Positions 36,624-47,600 of a stretch of 64,000 bases of DNA are shown here, piece after piece. The stretch covers positions 6,771,501-6,835,500 of the forward strand of contig JAPFBL010000254.1 of the NCBI GenBank assembly GCA_026182355.1, read 5' to 3'. Made by a program: the position numbers and the translations under genes. The notes below the pieces were generated by a model. That model was not told the DNA's origin. It ran no database searches and worked only from the letters and a program-made list of their open reading frames with translations. Numbering within the stretch: the stretch's first letter is position 1; every line of letters starts with the position of its first letter. Source of the stretch: Hermatobates lingyangjiaoensis (taxonomy: Eukaryota; Arthropoda; Insecta; Hemiptera; Hermatobatidae).

Positions 36624-36864
36624 AATCCAAACCAAGTAGCATACCTCCATACGTCGATATGTTTCGGTTCTTTCTTAGAACTATCTTCTGTACAAGAATT
36701 ATTCTCTACATTTTTTCTCCTTCTATGTGGGCAACTAACTCACTGATTCTACTTTGCCCACATAGAGGGAGAAAACATTTAGAGGATCATTCTCGCCCAG
36801 AAGATGGCTCTAAGAAAGAGGCGAAACATGTCGACGGTTAGCGATATGTTGTTTGGTTTGGATT
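36624..36864. mobile_element. foldback repeat, about 240 bases
   Basis: Nested inverted matches: AATCCAAACCAAG / TTTGGTTTGGATT outside, CGTCGATATGTTTCGG / GGCGAAACATGTCGACG in the middle, CTATGTGGGC / GCCCACATAG at the centre. The right arm carries CCAGAAGATGGCTC, loop, GAGGCGAAAC, a hammerhead-like layout. The long open frame across it is incidental. Confidence 0.75.
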
Positions 36865-36897
36865 GTATCTGCAATTTTTGGATATGTGTTTAATAAT

Positions 36898-36918
36898 GTA
36901 TATATATATATATATATA
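36898..36918. repeat. (TA)n microsatellite
   Basis: About 10 TA units between the foldback and the Penelope-like element. Confidence 0.85.
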
Positions 36919-36955
36919 ATTATTCTTTCTTAACCAAACTGTTCATGTATTCGTT

Positions 36956-38490
36956 GAGTTTGTATTATGAGTGTTTTGGTCAGGTTTAAATAAACTCCTT
37001 TGCCAACGTTTCCCACTGCAACCATAGCTGACCTAGCCATGAACAACATTTTCGACGAAGCCATTCAATTACTACCTTTTCAGTAACTCTTTATTTATAA
37101 GTTCGTCGATGATATTTATCTTGCTATAGCAGGAGGGAGTTTTTAACAAACTATATAAACTATTTCAATAATGTTTATTCAAAAGTAGAATTTACTGTAG
37201 AAATAGAAATAAATGGAAAGATTGTTTTCTTAGAAGTGTTAGTAATTCATAGTGCAGACAGCACTACAGTAAAGGTAGAGAAGTGAAGGAAACCCCACAA
37301 AAGCGACAGGTCTCTCAATTACAAATCACATCACCCGATTATCCAAACATAAATACAGCCATAGATTTAATATATAGAGCTCTCAATTTGAGTGACCCGG
37401 TATTTTATACAAAAGTACAAACTTTGTCAAAAACTATATTAATAGTAATAATTTTCCTAAAGACCTAGTGAATAGAATTATTGCACTCCTCCACAACAGA
37501 CACAATAGTCGAAAGAACAGAAGTAGAAGTAAGTAAATATAGCTAGAAAAATAAATTCAGATATTCGCACTATGCAAACACATTAAACACGCGACAAGTA
37601 TATACTGATTCTTACAAAACCAGTATAAACCAAATTCCTCACAATAATAAATATTTAAAGCTTATTTATGTAAAAGGTCTCACAGAAAAAAATTAAATAA
37701 AACTTTAAACAAAAACAAGAAAACACTAAAAAATATAGTTTCTCCAAAATAAAATCTTTCATTTCTATCCTACAAAGCAACAAGATAGTATATAAAATTA
37801 TATGCAACAATTATGATATTAAATGCATAAGGGAAAAAAATGAGCCATACTTCATAAATAGGATCTCACAACATAAAGAGATCACAGGACAGAAAAGAAT
37901 GTGCCCTATAGCAAAACACACTAATTCACTAAAACTTTAATTTGATTTTGAAAATGCTATTATTATTGATAGTGAAAGACAGGTACGGAAAAGACTAGTA
38001 AAAGAAGTAATTCATACAGAAAGTTCTGCCAAATTTATAGCAACATTTTCTCTTCATCCATTACATAATTACCCTGACAAAAGTTCTTAAATATCTCAAA
38101 GTAAAAAGAATCTCAAAATTCAAACATGGTAACCTGACTGCAACCTTCAATTCCACGAATTGCAGTACTACAAATGAAACATAGAAATTCAAGTAGTTAT
38201 GAAACATATGTCATATTAATATAATCAAAAATGACAAGAGAAACAAAATAGACAATTTAAATTTCTAAGTAAACAAATGATAAATATCTGTAGTTTTATC
38301 ATAAATGGGACCCGTTGTTAATATAATATCATAAATGCATGTTTCATTATCATTTAAATTGTAATATAGTAGTGTTTATTATCTATGTAAATATGTTCTA
38401 GTCCTGAAGAGAATGTAAATATACGTCGAAATGTTAGCAAAAGGAGTTTATTAAAAGCTGGACAAAATTTTCAAACTCAAAATACAAAAT
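36956..38490 (+). pseudogene. Penelope-like retroelement, decayed, with inverted ends
   Basis: Plus-strand pieces follow the order of a Penelope-like ORF: TATIADLAMNNIFDEAI (RT), KFVDDIYLAI with the catalytic F-V-D-D at about 37105, KIVFLEVLVIHS, a thumb-type LIYRALNLSDPVFYTK at 37370, then VYKIICNNYD at 37790 and further GIY-YIG-like residues, and DFENAIIIDSERQVRKRLVK near 37950. Frameshifts and stops are frequent. CAGGTTTAAATAAACTCCTT at the left (about 36990) is the inverted form of AAGGAGTTTATTAAAAGCTG at the right (about 38442), the inverted terminal-repeat layout known in Penelope-like elements. The right end carries CCTGAAGAG, spacer, CGAAATG. The N-terminal RT part is missing. Confidence 0.75.
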
Positions 38491-41180
38491 ATACATATAG
38501 GTTCGGTATATCCTCTTCGGTATGCTTAACGGAGAACATGTAAGCATACCGTACAGGAACAACTTCTCTATATAAGCCCGTACGTAACCTTTCTCGCTAC
38601 CTATGTCTTGAAAATGACTGCAGCCGACAGACTAAACGCGTCGACAATAAATACACGACTTTTTTGAATTACTGTGACTTAGACTTTGATAATACATCTA
38701 TTCTTAAGAAATATACGATAAAATCAAAGGTACTTTTTTAAATTTTATTTTACATCAAAATTAAAAATCGCGTAGAGGTATTTTAAATAATTGAAATATT
38801 TATAAAATATTTTAAATATAACTAAAGCATGTAAATCGTGGACTTGAATATTGTGATAACGAATGTCTTTTATAAAAAGCCTGTCATTAAGACTCATGTT
38901 AGAAGGTTCATAAACAAAGCTTTTATACTTGTATGTTATTAGTCACTCGAATTTCTGAAATTCAATCAGTTAATATCTTTGTTTTGTCAAACGCATTTTA
39001 CTCAATGTCAATACTAAAATGTAAACTTTTTTTTGGTATAAATTCTACAGTTGTGCACTGGTGGTATTTATCTGTACTTGGAAATTATTGATCTAGAAAC
39101 TTTGGATGCTCAATCATGTAATCGGACACTCCTGAATAAGAATGCATTTCGAGTTCGAAACGTGTTGGCTAGTAATTAAACTATGTTTACGTGAAGATGT
39201 TTTTAATCATTTTTAAGTGTAATGTTAAAAGCTTAGTGAATAATGTTTTTAATGTTTCTTCTTCAAAATTGATCGCAAGATAGATGTAATACTGGTAAAG
39301 AGTATTTATTCAGTAAGTTATTTTTCGCGAATGTTTTTATTTTCTTCGTGAGAAAAGTAAAGCCTTTGATGAATGATGGATGACGCGGACTTGGTTTGGA
39401 TTGACTGATTGGAGCCTCTACAGTGCCAGGAGGGTGACAGGAGTGCGCTTGGTTTGGTCAGGCCTGGCACAGCCAGCTGCACTGGATGGCTTTGTTTGTG
39501 CCAAGTACGCGAGAGGTCGACTTCATTGTCTCCTCTTCCCCTACTCTCTTCTCAATCATTTCTGCAATCCCACTTCCTTATCTCCTTCCTTTGCCATGCA
39601 AATCACTTGGCGCTGCCTCTTGGCCTACTTTTGCATGACAAACAAATTGACCTACATCTTTTCACAAGAAAATCTCTGTTATCTTTTTTGTTAAAATCTC
39701 TGTTTTTAAATTGAAAATAAACCTGTTGTGAGACTATCCTATGTTGTAATCCCAAGAGGCAGGTCTGCCCTGTGAACTACATGGCAAGCAAAAACGTCAG
39801 GCTCCAATCATCTCAAACACTCTTATTACAAACATATTTAAAGTGCTCGTTAACTGAATTAAACTCTCATGTTCAATGCAAGATTGTAGGTTGAAATATA
39901 ACAAGCGGAAGTGGAAAAGAGAGGTTTTCAAGGACACAGTTGATACCTTGTTATACTGCCCATCCGGTGATGATCCACATGTGACACGTGGACAGTCCAT
40001 CAACTAAAACGTTTTAAACTCCTCAACCCATACAATTATTTGTACTTGCACTATAAATTTTTATTTTATATACATGTATAAGATACTATTATCATTATTT
40101 AACTACTATTATATTAAGGAGCATCATATAATATTTCTGGCCAACCAAAGTGTGATTTATTTGACGTTCTTTCATGAAAAGTAATTAATGAATGATTATA
40201 TCCTTTTTCTAAAACTTGACTGTAGCAATGACATCAACATTTTCAGTTGATATCAATAATAGTTAATTAATCTTCAGCAATATTGACTTCAGATTTCATA
40301 GACTAATCGAGGTGATTAAGAGGTTAATGACGGAAGGTCAGTTTCCATTGATTGCTGATTTATATATAAAATTATACATCTCAGTTTATTTCATAATTGT
40401 GTGGAATCTTTTTTTACTCATATACTTTATTTCATACTATAACTCTTTTTAAAAAAAAAAGTTACAGAAAAGGGCACTAGAAATACTTTGTTCCTAGACA
40501 TACACAAAACAGTTTATAAAAAATGAATGTTCACTGGTTCAATTCAGCTAGTATCACTGCAATAAATGTGTGCTTACTTTTGATTAAGAAATACTGAATT
40601 ATTAGATTAACACGATCAAACAACAATAAAAGAACTCTATTGATTGTACTAAACAGTAGGAATTCTTTGAATTTGAAATTTAATTCAACTTAAAAGAACT
40701 AGAAAAACAAAGGTAGTTATGAAATATTGAAATTATTTAAAAGTTTGTTCAAAATGGAAGCCGCTAATCAGTATCATTCAAAATTGTTTTATAACTATAG
40801 TGATATAACTAGAGTGACTCACCTGAAAAGAATTATAGTGGTTCCAAGTACTTTACTTATTGTTTGAAAATTTAGAAATATCACTGAAATATGTTGTAAA
40901 TACGTCATATGAGTTCAAATATATTTAGTTTAGTCATAACTTTTGTATATGATACAATTTTATGAATTTTGAATCAAAAGAAAGAAGCTCGAACACCATA
41001 CTATACTTTTAATAATAGCTAATAATTAAAATAAAAGTAAACCATCTTTTACATATGAGGGCATTTTAAAAGTCTAAAATGCGTTCTAAACGAATTTACT
41101 AAAAACTAGAAGTAACATGGGTTGTAATGGTAGTCACCAGTAGTCTGGATATTTCGAACGGTTATTTGTAACAAGATGAT

Positions 41181-41182
<2 letters not shown>
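38491..41182. other. no gene seen; scattered repeats
   Basis: GC-richer DNA at 39375-39640 is enclosed by a perfect 12-base inverted pair, TGATTGGAGCCT (39404) and AGGCTCCAATCA (39798), so it may be an unknown mobile element; the open frames over it are not recognised. A sequence at 38820-38885 recurs at 41623-41690. Confidence 0.45.

Positions 41183-41235
<53 letters not shown>
41183..41235. repeat. (GA)n microsatellite
   Basis: About 26 GA units without interruption. Confidence 0.95.
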
Positions 41236-41238
<3 letters not shown>

Positions 41239-41994
41239 CTGTCTTTCAAGACGCTTAACAGGTATGAGCGTGGAAGACATCGATCTCTCTCTCTCCGTCT
41301 CTTCTTCAGATAAAGGAAAACCGTTAGAATTAGCGACTATATCAACTGCCTTTCTATGTTATCTCCTCTCTCAGCTCCCATCCCCAGTGCATACCTGGGA
41401 CAGAGATAGCAATACCTTCCTGAGGAGCCACTTACATCTGCAGTTCTCTGCCCAGTCGTGACCACCAGCAGAACGAGACACAGATCTCAGCTTCTGCAGG
41501 GTCCCCAACCACGGAGATATCAGTCTCGTATGGCGCGATTTTTAATGATTCAGAAGTAAGAAAAAATCATATAATGCCATATTTGATGGAATAAATAACA
41601 TGAACCAATAGTTTTACTTTCTAACTAAAGAATGTAAATCAGAGACTTGAATATTTTCGTAATGAGTGTCTTTTATAAAATACAGTAACTGATAGAAATT
41701 TTAGTAATTGCCGTCGCTTTGGAGGGGAGTTGACTTGGTCTCAGAAAAGCGTAATTTTCTATGTAAACATCCAATTTGACTGCAATATCAAAGAGAATAT
41801 TGAGTTTGCTCACTATGACATGATTACAATGATGTTATTACTGACAATCCCGCTAGCACGCTATGTATTTCAACAAGTTTTTTCTTTACTTTTGTTGTTT
41901 GTACGGATAAATAAAAAAAATAAGTATAAAGAATATTTAAATGTTTTAAGGAAGTAGTTTGACTTTGAATAAAGGAAGACAGTAAAGAACAATA
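41236..41994. other. no gene seen
   Basis: A moderately GC-rich stretch (41240-41540) follows the (GA)n run; the open frame from 41264 matches nothing I know. 41623-41690 is a diverged copy of 38820-38885. Confidence 0.4.
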
Positions 41995-42195
41995 AGAGTG
42001 AAGGGAGTAAATTGATGTTGTGGTAGGAACTGAGGAGGGGACGGAAGCGGGCGACCGGAACTGCTAGGCGGAACAGTTTCAGGGAGAACCGGGGCGAGCC
42101 TTGACACTGGGGGTCTGTGCGCGTCCCGCAGCCTCCCCCCGCATTTCTCCCATTTCTCTTCAAAGGCACTCTCCCTTCGGAGCAGTCGAAAAACC
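41995..42195 (-). promoter_or_regulatory. CpG-rich patch, possible promoter or 5' exon
   Basis: About 200 bases with many CG dinucleotides (GGAAGCGGGCGACCGG, GTGCGCGTCCCGCAG) in DNA that otherwise has few. On the minus strand one frame stays open from about 42212 to 41946, including LLRRESAFEEKWEKCGG, but has no in-frame ATG near its start and I do not recognise it. It could be a promoter, a coding exon, or a GC-rich repeat. Confidence 0.3.
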
Positions 42196-42870
42196 TTGCT
42201 CCACCATAATGCCAAACGACTTATTATAATTACACATTTTTAACAAATAATCTCTCAAAACAACTTTCTAAATACATTATACATTTGCTAGTATCAATAT
42301 ACCTTAATTTTGAGTAAATCATGGATTTTAACTGTCTACCCTTTCGATAGCTTTGCATAGATATCGGTAGTATTTATTTCAAAACTGGAGTTTTTTTCAA
42401 TTACTTTGACTTCAAAATTTGCAATTTTAATTCAATGACTTGAATACCTTCAACCTTGAAATTTTAAATGTAACTTAAATAACTTTGACGTTGAAATTAA
42501 TGATTTGGCTTTAATAAAATGCATGGGGGCTTAAATTTAATAATATCAAAATGTTTGCGTTAAAATTCTGGAGGATTAAAGTAAAGTAAACTGGTGATAC
42601 TATTAAGAGATGTGAGGGTTTTATACTCATAAGAAAACAGTGTAAGTAAGGACTAGGAAATGAGAAGAGCAGAGGCCCTTCGAAATCATTTCTGCTTAAA
42701 AGAGGTAACCTTTGACCACCACTTTTGATTATTACACCTAAAACTTTCGTTATTCACGCCCCCAGGAAACAATTCGCAAAGAAATTTGATTGGAAGATTA
42801 ACTACTGATGAGGAAAAGAATTATTTTTTTCGTATATATATAACAAGATTTCACTATAAACACGTGAAAT
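42196..42870. other. no gene seen
   Basis: AT-rich, with several loosely repeated TTTGACTTCAAAATTT and ACTTTGACGTTGAAATT-like words at 42400-42510, perhaps a decayed short tandem repeat. Confidence 0.45.
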
Positions 42871-43545
42871 AAAAATTAACATGAAAAAATCAGAAAAGGA
42901 CAAAGATCTATCAATCGTAACAAGCGGTAACAGCCGTAAAAATCTGACTCTGACTTAGAATCATCAGTATAGCACAATACACTATACAAGAACTCCTTAG
43001 GAAAGAGAAAACAGGAAGCAATACTGGGATTCTTTTCAAGGACACAGACAATCAAAGATACTTCTCAATAATGTTTGAGAATAGGTAAATCTTGCATGGA
43101 AATGAGCAGGATTAATCTAAGGATTTTAACCGGATTTCTAACGGGTCACGGCAATCTTAATGGCCATCTGCAAAAAATGGGCATTGTTATCAATGATGGT
43201 TTGTGCATATTCTGCAAAGTGGAGGAAGAAACACCGTTGCATCTGCCGGCTGATTGCCAAGCCACTGTGCTACACAGAGGCAGGCGCTTCGGGACACTCA
43301 ACAACACCATAAACGTGTTTTTACCGTTGGACTCAGCAAAAGTGCTGAGCTTCTTGGAGGTGTTAAAGCTAACTGGAATACTATAGTACAGAAGAGGGGA
43401 AAGTACAATAGTTCTTAAGACGCAGTACTATAATCACCCTCATTAAATAAATAGTCATCAGTTTCTACTCTGACAAAGACCGCTTGTTAGGGTTGAAAAA
43501 TCTTTGTCCTTTTTCTGATTTCTCACTGGGGTTTGACGTTTATAT
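42870..43545. mobile_element. LINE 3' end between inverted foldback arms
   Basis: AATCAGAAAAGGACAAAGAT with AACAAGCGGT on the left (42889-42928) is the inverted form of ACCGCTTGTTA with ATCTTTGTCCTTTTTCTGAT on the right (43479-43523). The LINE remnant at 43040-43455 fills the interior. Either a LINE landed in a foldback element, or the arms belong to the retroelement. Confidence 0.6.
43040..43455 (+). pseudogene. LINE (Jockey/CR1-like) ORF2 C-terminus
   Basis: An intact-looking 103-codon frame (43075-43386) contains ILTGFLTGHGNLNGHLQKMG, then CIFCKVEEETPLHLPADC, matching the post-RNase H tail of Jockey-like LINEs (LTGH-x2-L-x2-HL, then C-x2-C-x3-EET-x2-H-x4-C). The frame ends at TAG, followed by about 60 bases with an AATAAATAA end, as in LINE 3' ends. 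RT and endonuclease parts are absent, the usual 5' truncation. Confidence 0.75.
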
Positions 43546-43566
43546 ATATATATATATATATATATA
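43540..43566. repeat. (TA)n microsatellite
   Basis: About 13 TA units directly beside the next foldback. Confidence 0.9.
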
Positions 43567-43570
43567 GTAG

Positions 43571-43877
43571 AGGTGTGTTCTCTAATCGGGGTTCGGTCAA
43601 TTTTCCAGGATAAAAAATCAAACTCTCGTTGCCAACGTTTCGGTTTTATTTAAAACCTTTTTCATAGGCATCTTCTCCATACAATCTTCTTATATCCTCA
43701 TAAAAACCTATATTTTAAAATAAAAAATAAAAAAATATGGGGCTTTATGGGGATATAAGAAGAGTGTATGGAGAAGATGCCTATGAAAAAGGTTTTAAAT
43801 AAAACCGAATCGTTGGCAACGAGAGTTTGATGTTTTATCCTGAAAAATTGACCGAACCCCGATTAGAGAACACACCT
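43571..43877. mobile_element. foldback element, near-perfect 135-base arms
   Basis: The left arm begins AGGTGTGTTCTCTAATCGGG and the right arm ends with its reverse complement; about 130 bases pair with only a handful of mismatches around a loop of some 40 bases. The right arm reads CCTATGAAAAA, hairpin GGTTTTAAATAAAACC, then GAATCG (GAAACG in the left arm, read inverted). It lies between two (TA)n tracts. Little divergence suggests a recent insertion or ongoing conversion between arms. Confidence 0.85.
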
Positions 43878-43911
43878 ATTCTATCAAACGGTCGATATAT
43901 TATTGAATCAG

Positions 43912-43945
<34 letters not shown>
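43912..43945. repeat. (TA)n microsatellite
   Basis: About 17 TA units between foldback families. Confidence 0.9.
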
Positions 43946-43999
43946 TTTTTCTTTAGAAATACGATCCGAAACGAAAAAATACAGTTAAATGTAGAAAAA

Positions 44000-44640
44000 G
44001 AAACATAGAGAAATCAAAAGCACACACTTACACTCTCTAATTTTGGTTTGAACCGTCTTCAGGAGAGATAAGAGAGAGAGACCAAGAGCACTGGTTCAGA
44101 GACGGTTCAAACCAAAACGTTGACATTGAGAGTTTAATTTGAACCCGAAGAACTAACCGAGTCCTGATAAACATTAGTTATATATATATATAATTAAAGT
44201 TACAGCTAGAGAACACAAGAAAAAGGACGAACACTCACGAATCTCGATTATTTCGGCGTCTTGCCGTCTTCAGGAGAGTAGAAAGAAAGAAAATAAAATA
44301 AAAGGAGAAAGAATGAAGGAACGGAGACGTAAATGCGTCCACTGGCCGATGTAAACTCTATATATATATATATATATATAAAACTAAAGTTTATCAGGAC
44401 TCGGATCGTTATATATATATATATATATGTCTAATTAAAACAGAGAAATAAGACAGAAATTTCGATGGCTTCGTCATCAGGAGGATAGAAAGTGCTGAGC
44501 GACTTGTTTCTATCCTCCTATTGATGAGGCCATCAAAATATATTAATGAGTTTCTGTTTCATTTCTGTTTGTTCTTTATGTCAGTGTAGTTTATATATAT
44601 ATGAGTGTGTGTGTGTGTGTTTTGATAGTAGAATATAACT
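44000..44640. repeat. cluster of three foldback-family copies in (TA)n
   Basis: (a) About 44030-44180: AACCGTCTTCAGGAGAG and, inverted, GACGGTTCAAACCAAAACG. (b) About 44215-44345: GATTATTTCGGCGTCTTG with CCGTCTTCAGGAGAG. (c) About 44430-44600: TTTCGATGGCTTCGTCATC with AGGAGGATAG, and an inverted CTATCCTCC with TTGATGAGGCCATC. TA tracts stand at about 44177, 44364 and 44408, and a (TG)n tract at about 44604. Confidence 0.7.
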
Positions 44641-47600
44641 GGAATATTTTTCATTTTATATTAATATTCAGAGACCATTAAATTCAAAAACTTGAATTTA
44701 TAAATTGCTCAATTGACTGATATAAATGTTTGGTTTCCTTTCTACTCACTACTACTATCTACTAAAGTCATGAGGAACTGAAATGTTACGATAGATAAAT
44801 TCTTACGGCATCTATTTAAACGTGCTTGTAAGTGTCAATACATATCACAGGATCTAATCTAGACATGCGTGTACCTGCCAAGGCTTGTCCATTTTACCAA
44901 TGCTGAACACTTACGCAATCAAATATTATTAAACCCACTAATTTCGGGTTTCAAAGTGTTGACTGAGCAATGACTGACGTCAATGAATCCAATTAAGTAA
45001 CTTAATGCGATAAAACAAACTAACATCACCGTCATCCAATTATAGAAAACATATTTTGCTCATAGATATTTTAAAAATAACTACCACGGACGTCAGATGA
45101 TTAGGAGGAAAATAAAAGGGTTTCGAATAAGGAGTGTTAAGGAAGTCGTACGCTACAATAAAATGGTCTACATAATGACGAAAGAAATTAGTAGGAACTG
45201 TTAAGTATTATACATCAAGTATATATAGGAAAGTGAAAGTGGTAAAGTTTATAATGACACTTTAAAAAAGTGAAGCAGGTTAACAAGTGTGCATATCAGG
45301 AGGACACTCTTAAGTAAAATACCACGTACTGCTGAATTTTCTTAAAGTAAACTAGAAATAATTTTAAGGTAACACAGAAGAAATTCAAATACATTTCCCT
45401 TTAATTTTCTCGTCGTATTATTCTTATAAAAGTAATATGGTAAAAACAAATAAAAAACTATGATTTTGGATATTGTAGTACAATTTAGTAGACTCTAACA
45501 ATGGAATAGAGAAGTACAGCTTTAATCTCAATTAAAGAAAAAAGTGCAAAACAAGTAAATTAGTTGGTTTAGAAAATATATCAGCTTAATAAATATAAAT
45601 CATAATCATAATGTAAAAAAAAAATTAGCAAAAGATTCTTAATAAAATACATAATGGGGAGCACTCGAGAGGATAGGTGCAGCAAAAATAATAGCCCTTA
45701 GAAACCTGTAAGTGGAGAGAAAACATAAGTAGAAAGTAGTCGCAGAATTTGAACCTTGACCACTTCTCAATGAGAAGGCCATGGGTGTTAGAAAAGCAAT
45801 AGGTACGATACTGGGCTGCCAAATAGACGGCTTGAATCACTGAAGTAGACATTGTATTAGCTACAACCACATCTCTCTAGATGTGACTTAGTGTGATTTA
45901 GTGAAAACATTCAAGACGGATGGTAAACCCTTTGAGTGCAGTGTCTACTGTCATACTTGAAAATAACAGAAAAAGTCCCCAGTCAAACAAAATTATATAA
46001 TTCCTTTAACATTACCTTATAAATTACTATTAATTAGATTAGTTATTACGACGTCGTATTTAAATTATAAACATACAGTTTCTAAAAGTAAATAATACAG
46101 AGTAAATGGTCGCATTACTATGCTATCTAGCTTCTTGATATCATGGCATTGATATTAAAACAAGTAGAAAAAGAATTCCAAACAATATCCAAAATATGGT
46201 ATGAAAAAAATGTGCAAACAATTTTACATATCTGCATGTCATTTTGACTTCCTTCAAATATAATGCTTAATGTCATATTTTACGTAATTGTTTTGATTAC
46301 AATCTCCCTTCCCCCTCTCTCTGTCCCTTTCATTCGCTGTCTTTATAAAGATCAATTTTGTATATTGCTTTTATTTATATATATATATATAAACTATTTA
46401 TTTAATATTTATATATTCTATTTTACTTAACCTTCTTACAACTTTGTTTTTTTGTGTATAGTTTTTTTATTGCCTTAGTATAGTTGTATATACGTTGTTT
46501 CCGTACAATACATGGGAATATAAACAAACTCCCTCCTAACAGGATTACTGTTGTGAAGAAACTCATACTCATACAAATTCAAACACACACAACACACACA
46601 CACACAGCGATAAAGAGTTGCGTTTTGTTAATTTAGATTGTCAAAAGCAAAACAAATAAAAGAAAAAGCTATTCAATATATAATTATATTATACAGTTAT
46701 ATATAATTTAGAATCCGTGTTTTCCGATTTATTATAAAATCATTGTTTTAAAATGTTTTGCTACCTATTTATTATAAATGTTATCACTTATAACTTTAAC
46801 ATATTTCAACGTCAACTATCTCTGAGTGACGACTTAGATCTCATGAGGTGTCGTTAAGGATACTGTTGTGGTTCATTTGTAGGATGTACACTGAGATACA
46901 GCAAGTTAAAATGGTCGAGAATAGTGCAAAAACAATTGTCTCTCAATATCATACGTACTATGACAATATTCATTTATTTCCAAGTAGTCTGTATTATGTT
47001 GTTTTGGGATATATATGGTTATAAGAGTCTATGACTGAAACCCTTGAGAAATTCGGTTTGAAACAGACAGAACAACTTCAACCTGCAAATTTATTATTAA
47101 TTAACTAATAAGAATTAATTATCAATTAATAATTAATAACCATTAAGAATTAATAATTGATTTAAGCACAGTAATCATGAAATGGTTGTAATTGTGAAAT
47201 TTTCATATATTTACCTATTTTAGATCCCTAGATCCCATGTCTGATATTTTCATGATGTCTGTGTGTGTTGTGTCTGTGTATGTGTGTCAATGTTCGGCGG
47301 TTGTATATCATTGTGTACCACTGAAAGTAGTAAACACTGTGCAGCCCTCATTGTTAGATGTAACATGGTGACATTTACATATAAATAGTAAGAAGATTAC
47401 ATTTTTTTGGTATTCTTGTATGTAGGAAAATTTTTTCACAGCTGCACTTTCATTTTATTATTGGTTCTTGTTAAAAATACAATTTTTCACCTATGCGACC
47501 TGCCAACATATTTTTTGCAGATTTATTTTGTGCTAATGATATAATTGAAACTATCAGATTAGATGTAAAACACAAATAATATCCCTGGATTGATAATTGG

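Noticed and set aside
36581..36841. 86-codon open frame
   Set aside because: It runs across the inverted arms of a foldback repeat and has no family match.
41264..41461. 65-codon frame after the (GA)n run
   Set aside because: Starts in CT-rich simple sequence and matches nothing; no splice context.
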